The notes beneath the pieces are model-generated. The model was not told the origin of the DNA and did not search any database. It worked only from the letters and a program-made list of their open reading frames with translations. Below are positions 58,771 to 64,000 of a DNA stretch of 64,000 nucleotides, piece by piece. Each line of letters begins with the position of its first letter. Position 1 is the stretch's first letter. Origin of the DNA: Gnetum montanum (lineage: Eukaryota > Streptophyta > Gnetopsida > Gnetales > Gnetaceae); assembly GCA_015680685.1 (NCBI GenBank), contig MNCI01004112.1:39928-103927 (forward strand), written 5' to 3'. A program made the translations under genes and the position numbers.

Positions 58771-59363
58771 ATACATAACCTTCTAAAACTCTTAGTACTA
58801 TTTTAAAAATTTATTATGAGTTAACAGGCTTTGTTGTAGAGGTAGTAGGTAAGCTTATATTGTAGGAAAGCAAAATACTTTCAAGATCTAGTGGAGGAAC
58901 TAGGAGCCCATGCTGAGTCTACTAAATCCTTAGAGCCATATCCTATGAATTCATGCATTTCCTCTTAGCAATCATGACCAAAGGATGAACTTGATTTTGA
59001 CTTCAAGCATGGAGGATGCAGTAACTCAAAGAGGTCATGGGTGAAGTACAAGGTCTCAATATCTTGCTCTATATAGCCTCTTCTTTCTTCAAGTGTTTAG
59101 GGTACTAAAGGCCTTTGTCTCTCTTATTCTAGGCATCAACTCCTTACTAATTTATCTTAGGCCTTCCACTGTTCTTTACTTCTTTGCCACTCTATTTTAG
59201 ATTGGATGTTTGTCAATGCTTGATCCTTATTTACCTTTATACTTCTTAGATATTTCCCAAGCTCTATAGAATCCTCTTGATTCATCCAAAAGCTCTTGTG
59301 AATGTCCATAGCTACAATGCTTTCTATGTTGCTGCCTGTTTCTCTATTCTATTCTATGCCTTT
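58771..59363. other. Sequence between copia RNase H and copy H
   Basis: Expected to hold the copia 3' end, but I find neither a purine tract nor a match to the presumed 5' LTR at 22000-22543. A TATATAGCC motif is near 59083. The copia 3' LTR is either diverged beyond recognition by eye or lost. Confidence 0.4.
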
Positions 59364-60325
59364 TGATGAGTCATGTTTTCTTGGGATTTTTTGATGAGGC
59401 CTCATCAATGCAACCCCATTGACATGACCCTATCAACATGACAACATTGATGTAATCCTGTTGACGTGGTCACATCGATGCGACCCTATTGACATGGCCA
59501 CATCGATGTGGGATTTGATGCATTGATGTGGCCTTGTTGATGCAATTTCTATTTTTGCCTATAAATACGTGCTCACCCACAATGGTTATGATATCTTTTG
59601 TCATAGTTGTAGTGGAGCTCTTGCAGTTTTCTTGCTTGAAAGTTAGAATGTTTTTCTAAGCACCCGTAGTAAGAGTCAAAGAGTGTATAGATCTTTATTC
59701 AAGCACTGTTGTACCTGAGCAGAGTAGTGTGTGCAAAAATAAAGATGAGCTTTCTAATAAACCTTGTAGCACTTTGAAATAGATTAATTGCTTATTTATG
59801 CATTTAATATTTTATGTAATTACCTTTAATGCTTAAAGTAATTAAGAAAAATTAATCTAGATTAAATAGCAATTAATTAAGTATGTAAGTACAACCACTT
59901 TAAGCATATGCTTGAACCTTGGTAATCCTAGTAATTCTTAACATTTGTTAATCGAGTAGTATTAAATGTGTTCAAGATGTGTACAACAAGTGGAAATGGA
60001 TGCTTATGTTAGGATTAGCTAGGTGTAGCTAGTTAGATTCAATTAGAAATTTAATTATTTTATTTTATTTTATACATTATTCTTTACCCTTAGGTGACTT
60101 AAAGTATAAAACATAAAAATGATAAAAATGATATGCCTCAGTTGCACTTGACCATACCTTTGAATTTCTCAAGTGTAATTGGGAAGATAACAATTGTAAT
60201 GGTCAATTTCACTTCCTAGAGACTAATGTATTTAGAAGGCTATAAGTCCACAGAATTTAACTAGATTTTATGTGAACACTTAGTGATTCTTATGGTTGGG
60301 CGTAGGGTCTACTCACTACTCATCA
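59364..60325 (+). repeat. 5' LTR of copy H
   Basis: Starts TGATGAGTCATG and ends CTACTCATCA. U3 (59393-59540) contains palindromes GATGAGGCCTCATC (59393-59406) and CCACATCGATGTGG (59498-59511) among repeated CATTGATG/CATCGATG units. TATA box GCCTATAAATACG near 59560. Signal AAAATAAAGATGAGC near 59738. Confidence 0.9.
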
Positions 60326-60326
60326 T

Positions 60327-60344
60327 TGCCACCATTATCAAGGA
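60327..60344 (+). promoter_or_regulatory. Primer-binding site, tRNA-Asp type, copy H
   Basis: TGCCACCATTATCAAGGA, a strongly decayed tRNA-Asp complement, one base after the LTR. Confidence 0.65.
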
Positions 60345-60476
60345 CTTGTAGTTTGATATGTGCATTATCCAGCACTTAGTGAACATTATTTAAGATCATT
60401 GAAATGAATCCTAAGTTCACAATCATTCAAAAAAATAATTATAATTTAAGCACACTAAATTTTTCTCTAATCTAAA

Positions 60477-62310
60477 ATGTCTTCTTCTCATAGGCATGAT
60501 GAATCAAAATTGCCAATGCCCCAAGAATTCAAAGTGGTGTACACTCATCCATATGAGTTTGTACCTAATTTCATCTTCATACTATATCAAGATGAACAAC
60601 TACAGTGGAGAGATATGTGGGATAACATTGTGTTACCTCATAACCAATCTATTCCTAGGATGCTAATTCAAACTCTTAAGAGGTTGGGCATCCAAGATCT
60701 CCATGATGAATATGTTGTGCAAGACCATGACTATCAGAACTAACATCCCACAAAAACACAATGTAAACTAGATCAACACTAGGAGAAGATTCATGAAGCT
60801 ACAAATGGAAAACGATTCACTAACCCCTTATTCTTGCTAAATCAAAATGATAAGGAGGATCCTGCCTCTAGGGGTTTTTAACATGAAGATTCTCCACCCC
60901 TTAACTCTGGTGAAGGGGGCTTGAACTCACACTTACACTCCACTATCAACAATCCATATTTAGACAAAAGTGGGAGTCAAAGTAGGGGCTTGGGCTAGCA
61001 TCATGATGATAAACCTGATGATCATGACCATGAAAAGTAGAGAGAAGGTGACATACACCATGATGGTGGTAGTTCTCCTCCCTCTTGATCCTCTTCCTTT
61101 GCATCTTCTTCTTCCTCATCTAAATCTGATCAACACCATAGAGGATGAAATCGTAATGTAGGTAAACAAAGGGATAATGATCATAGGCCTTGACATGATA
61201 GAAGGGGTAGTAGGGAATGTCATAGGTGTTATCAAAATTATGATGATGATTAACCTTTTTTGGCAACTTAAAGCATGCTAAACATTGTAGAGGTAGTCAA
61301 AATTCCAACTAGGCATGTAAAAGATAGCAGAATCAAGAGGTTGGATATGAACAATATCCCAAGATTTGAGGGGCATATAACTTAGATCCACAAATCCATA
61401 TCCAAGCCTTTCATGATGCTTGTGCCTTGCAAAACATAGAAAATGACTAGTAGAAAACTTAAGTTATTTCCTAAGATACTCATAAAAGAAGCAGAAAGTT
61501 GGTACTACTCCTTGGAGTCAGAATCAATTTGCAAATGGAGTACAATGCTTAAGCTATTTAATGACAAATATTAGATGTACTCTAGAGTATCAAATTTGAT
61601 CAAGAAAATCCAAAGTTTGTGATAAGGAACACATGAACCCTTGGATGTAGCCATTGGTAGGTATTATTACCTTCTGGATAGATATCTTGGTCATGGTTAT
61701 TCTCAATGAAAGTAGCTTTGCCATATCATAGATGGGCTTTAATAAAAAATGAGGAGAACTCTTGGGGTCTATGCCGAAGACAGACTGGTAGAACTAAGAG
61801 CCCATCAGATTCAAAGGTTAAATGAGCAAGTTGCAAAAGAAGAAGGTGAGTTGAGAAAATTGTAAAGTATTGAGAAGTATAACTAGGATCCTTCCATTAG
61901 AAAAAGGGAGGTTCAATTCTGTGAAAATGAGGGGGAGGTATCACTTGATGAAATGGTGTAATGAAAAACCTTGCCAATTCAAAAATTTGTATTTGAGATC
62001 TCAGCTAAGGTTGACAAAATGTAAAAATCTATAGATGAAAAATTTCAAACTACTTTGACAATTGTAGAAGAATCCAAAGAACAAGATTATGATCATGATT
62101 ACATGAGAAGAAAAGAAGCTGAATGTAACTATCAAAGGGATAAGATTAAGGTTGCTATAGTAAAAGAGGTTGTGGAGTCAAAATTAGATGATGATGATAG
62201 ACGTGACATTAGCCAATATGAACATCTTAAGGGATGTTGTTTTGTTGTGTCAAACTTACAAGAATCCAGGGCATATGCTCTAAATCCTAGACTTGCATGA
62301 AGGCAAGCAC
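60477..62310 (+). pseudogene. Gag, copy H
   Basis: Start ATGTCTTCTTCTCATAGG at 60477. The first 88 codons are open (FIFILYQDEQLQWRDMWDNI) and define the N-terminal gag domain also visible in B and E. A Ser-rich segment (SSSFASSSSSSKSDQHH, near 61095), IKRLDMNNIPRFEG (near 61340) and a damaged gag domain to about 61800 follow. The region 62055-62300 holds MTIVEESKEQDYDHDYMRRK and a degenerate knuckle (DISQYEHLKGCC) whose first two Cys are lost. Confidence 0.85.
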
Positions 62311-62900
62311 CCATAAGGTTGCTTTATCCTCAAGACAACCCAAGGAAATTCCACTAGCAACAACAAGCTTATTATCCAAGCGGAGCTCCACCATAATCAT
62401 ACAAGAAGTACCATTAGTGGCAACATCCATAGTCATGGAGGATGCCATCACTAAGGTAGTAGTACCCTTACAAGTAGCCAGATCCATATGGGTACTATGT
62501 TTAGCAATCCATCTCTTTGTGTGACTCTTCCAGTCACTCTTATTTTTAGCATCACTACTACCCTCTATAGTACTACAAAACTCATTCTCTATCTTCTAGA
62601 GGGGAATACCCATATCCCTATCATCCTTCTCATCCTTTAGCACCTATTCCTCCATCCTTAACCCAATTACCACCTCCTCCATCCATGCAAAGTGAAATTC
62701 TTACATAGTTGCAACAACGTAATGCTACGAAGGTTGTTAACTTACAAATAGCTCCTTAGTTGAGTGGTTCAAAATTGAGATCCTATAAAGGATCATTCTT
62801 CCAAATAAATAAGCCTACAAAGCCCTCACTAACTTATGTTTTTGGTTTCCTTATGTCTCCTTCATCCTCTACATCCATTTCTTTCGAGAGTCCTTCAAAC
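62311..62900 (+). pseudogene. Pro/Gln-rich gag-protease linker, copy H
   Basis: Corresponds to the Pro/Gln/Tyr-rich linker of A, E and F, with PPPSMQSEILT-like and QQRNATKVVNLQ-like residues near 62670-62750. Frames are broken. Short frames here on either strand are not separate genes. Confidence 0.65.
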
Positions 62901-63500
62901 CAAATACCTCCCAAAATCTACGTAGTCATGTTAACCCATGTTGTATCTAATTAGATCAAGGCTAGAAAAATTTCTAGGAAAAGAACTAATCCTAGAAGTC
63001 CTCTCATCTAATTATAGATTGCAAGAAATGAGCCATGTAAGGCTCTTCTTGATTCAGGTTCTAGTGTTAATCTAATTTTCCATGAAATGTGCAATGCTTG
63101 GAACTTGTCTACTCTCAAGAAAAGTAATATCCATTTAGAGTTGGTAGATCAGTCCATCATTATTCCCTTGGGATTAGTGAAGAACATTATGACCATTGTT
63201 TGTGGGTGATCATATCCTACTGATTTTCTGGTGATCAAAGTTAACAATTGCAAGGTGGACTTCCCAATCATTATGAAAAGGTCTTGGTTGAGCACTATTG
63301 ATGTGCAAATAGGCATCAGAGATCTTTCCTTAGATATTTCCAAGAAAAATACATTCAGAAAAATTAAGAAGAAGAGAGTTCTATGCATCGCGTATAGCAA
63401 CACCAGGAGTAACTATGTGCAAAACCTTTGGTTTATCAAAAGCATATCAATCAAAGCGTGCAGAAAGTGTGTAGATGAATTTGAAATCTAGAAGTGCTTG
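62901..63500 (+). pseudogene. Protease, copy H
   Basis: VMLTHVVSN near 62926, then the active site ALLDSGSSVNLIF at about 63037-63078, the only fully conserved family protease site in the window. The C-part (VNNCKVDFPIIMKRSWLSTI, DVQIGIRDLSLDISKKN; 63231-63490) is open. A stop sits at the conserved Trp of CGW (TGG to TGA, near 63209), so the frame is dead. Confidence 0.85.
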
Positions 63501-64000
63501 TACGTAGCAGCCATAAAATAGGAGGATACCCAATGGCTAACAACTGATCTTGAAAGCAACACACTTTGCATGGAACCTACCAAGAGTCTACCTTGTACTT
63601 ATGTTGAAGGCATGGATGAATTGGACCAAGTTCATTACCAACTCTCCGATGATAAACTTGATGATACTAATTGGGAAGAGTTGGAAATTCCTAATAGTTT
63701 TAAATTGGAGCCATTAGAGTTGAAAAAATCTACCTACCAGCATGGAATATGCATTTCTAAAAAATGGTAAGTTAATGATAATCAATGCTAACCTTGCTTC
63801 TAAGCAAAAAAGGAGGTTGTTGAAGGTGGTCAAAAAATGGCCAACAACCTTTACTTGGTCATATCCTAAACTCAAAGGGATTGATCCTAGCATATGCCAA
63901 CATTGCATCTATACTACTCTAGCTATGAAGCTAAAGAGATAATCGTTGTGGTGACTAAACCCCAAATTGAAGCAGATCATTAAAGAGAAAATTAAACACA
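63501..64000 (+). pseudogene. Protease-RT linker, copy H
   Basis: Reads TKSLPCTYVEGMDELDQVHY then LEIPNSFKLEPLEL and, in a shifted frame, MEYAFLKNGKLMIINANLAS and PTTFTWSYPKLKGIDPSICQ. This leads into RT, which would start just beyond the window. Confidence 0.8.

Larger units (their letters stand above)
59364..64000 (+). mobile_element. Athila-like copy H, 5' part, runs off the window
   Basis: A 5' LTR (962 bp), primer site, gag, knuckle region, linker, protease and the start of the protease-RT linker in plus orientation, continuing past 64000. The target duplication cannot be checked. Its LTR U3 differs from B, D, E and F and resembles that of the reverse fragment at 2507-3391. Confidence 0.9.

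Noticed and set aside
1-64000. CRISPR array, bacterial operon or phage-like system
   Set aside because: No regular direct repeats with unique spacers, no bacterial gene organisation; all coding remnants are plant retrotransposon or plant-like exons.

Overview
This is plant nuclear DNA made almost entirely of decayed retrotransposons. The main family is Ty3/gypsy and Athila-like. Its order is gag, protease, RT, RNase H, integrase, then a long non-coding 3' region. It has LTRs of about 0.8-0.96 kb and a primer-binding site matching the tRNA-Asp 3' end (TGGCGCCGTTGCCGGGGA, with decayed variants here). One Ty1/copia element with the usual initiator-Met primer site is also present. The low GC, long AT-rich spacers, dense old nested elements and many in-frame stops suggest a large, repeat-rich seed-plant genome. 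A gymnosperm is plausible but not proven. No element has an intact coding capacity.

Layout. 1-2430: Athila-like copy A (+), cut by the window start, with its pol genes deleted. 2431-3391: reverse LTR fragment with its primer site. 3592-6030: probable LINE relic. 6031-9654: AT-rich spacer with two degenerate tandem repeats. 9655-17113: copy B (+) with both LTRs and a near-perfect 5-bp target duplication. 17114-22000: spacer with a 420-bp tandem duplication, two phase-compatible minus-strand exons of an unrecognised host gene (19854-20322), a possible SINE and hairpin-forming repeats. 22544-58770: a copia element split into four parts by later insertions. These are copy D (23693-32830, TSD TATAC), a solo LTR (33069-33883, TSD ATCAA) and copy E (35854-57192, minus strand). 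Copy E itself contains copy F (38819-48451, TSD ATATT) and a 3-kb solo-LTR-like insertion G (51694-54728, TSD CTCTC). Removing the insertions leaves a copia interior of about 4.9 kb, the normal size. 59364-64000: 5' part of copy H (+), running off the window.

How the parts relate. A, B, D, E, F and H belong to one family, recognisable from shared gag, protease and integrase sequence, primer site, R-U5 part of the LTR and 3' region. Each copy has lost a different internal block. Their LTR starts (U3) differ: each subgroup carries its own set of short palindromes upstream of a shared TATAAATA box. Copy D is the most unusual. It has gag but no pol, and in the position where Athila elements carry an env-like gene it has a decayed reading frame of about 920 codons with a globular first half and a coiled-coil second half. 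Several single-N joins are flanked by duplicated or inverted copies of the neighbouring sequence and look like assembly artefacts.
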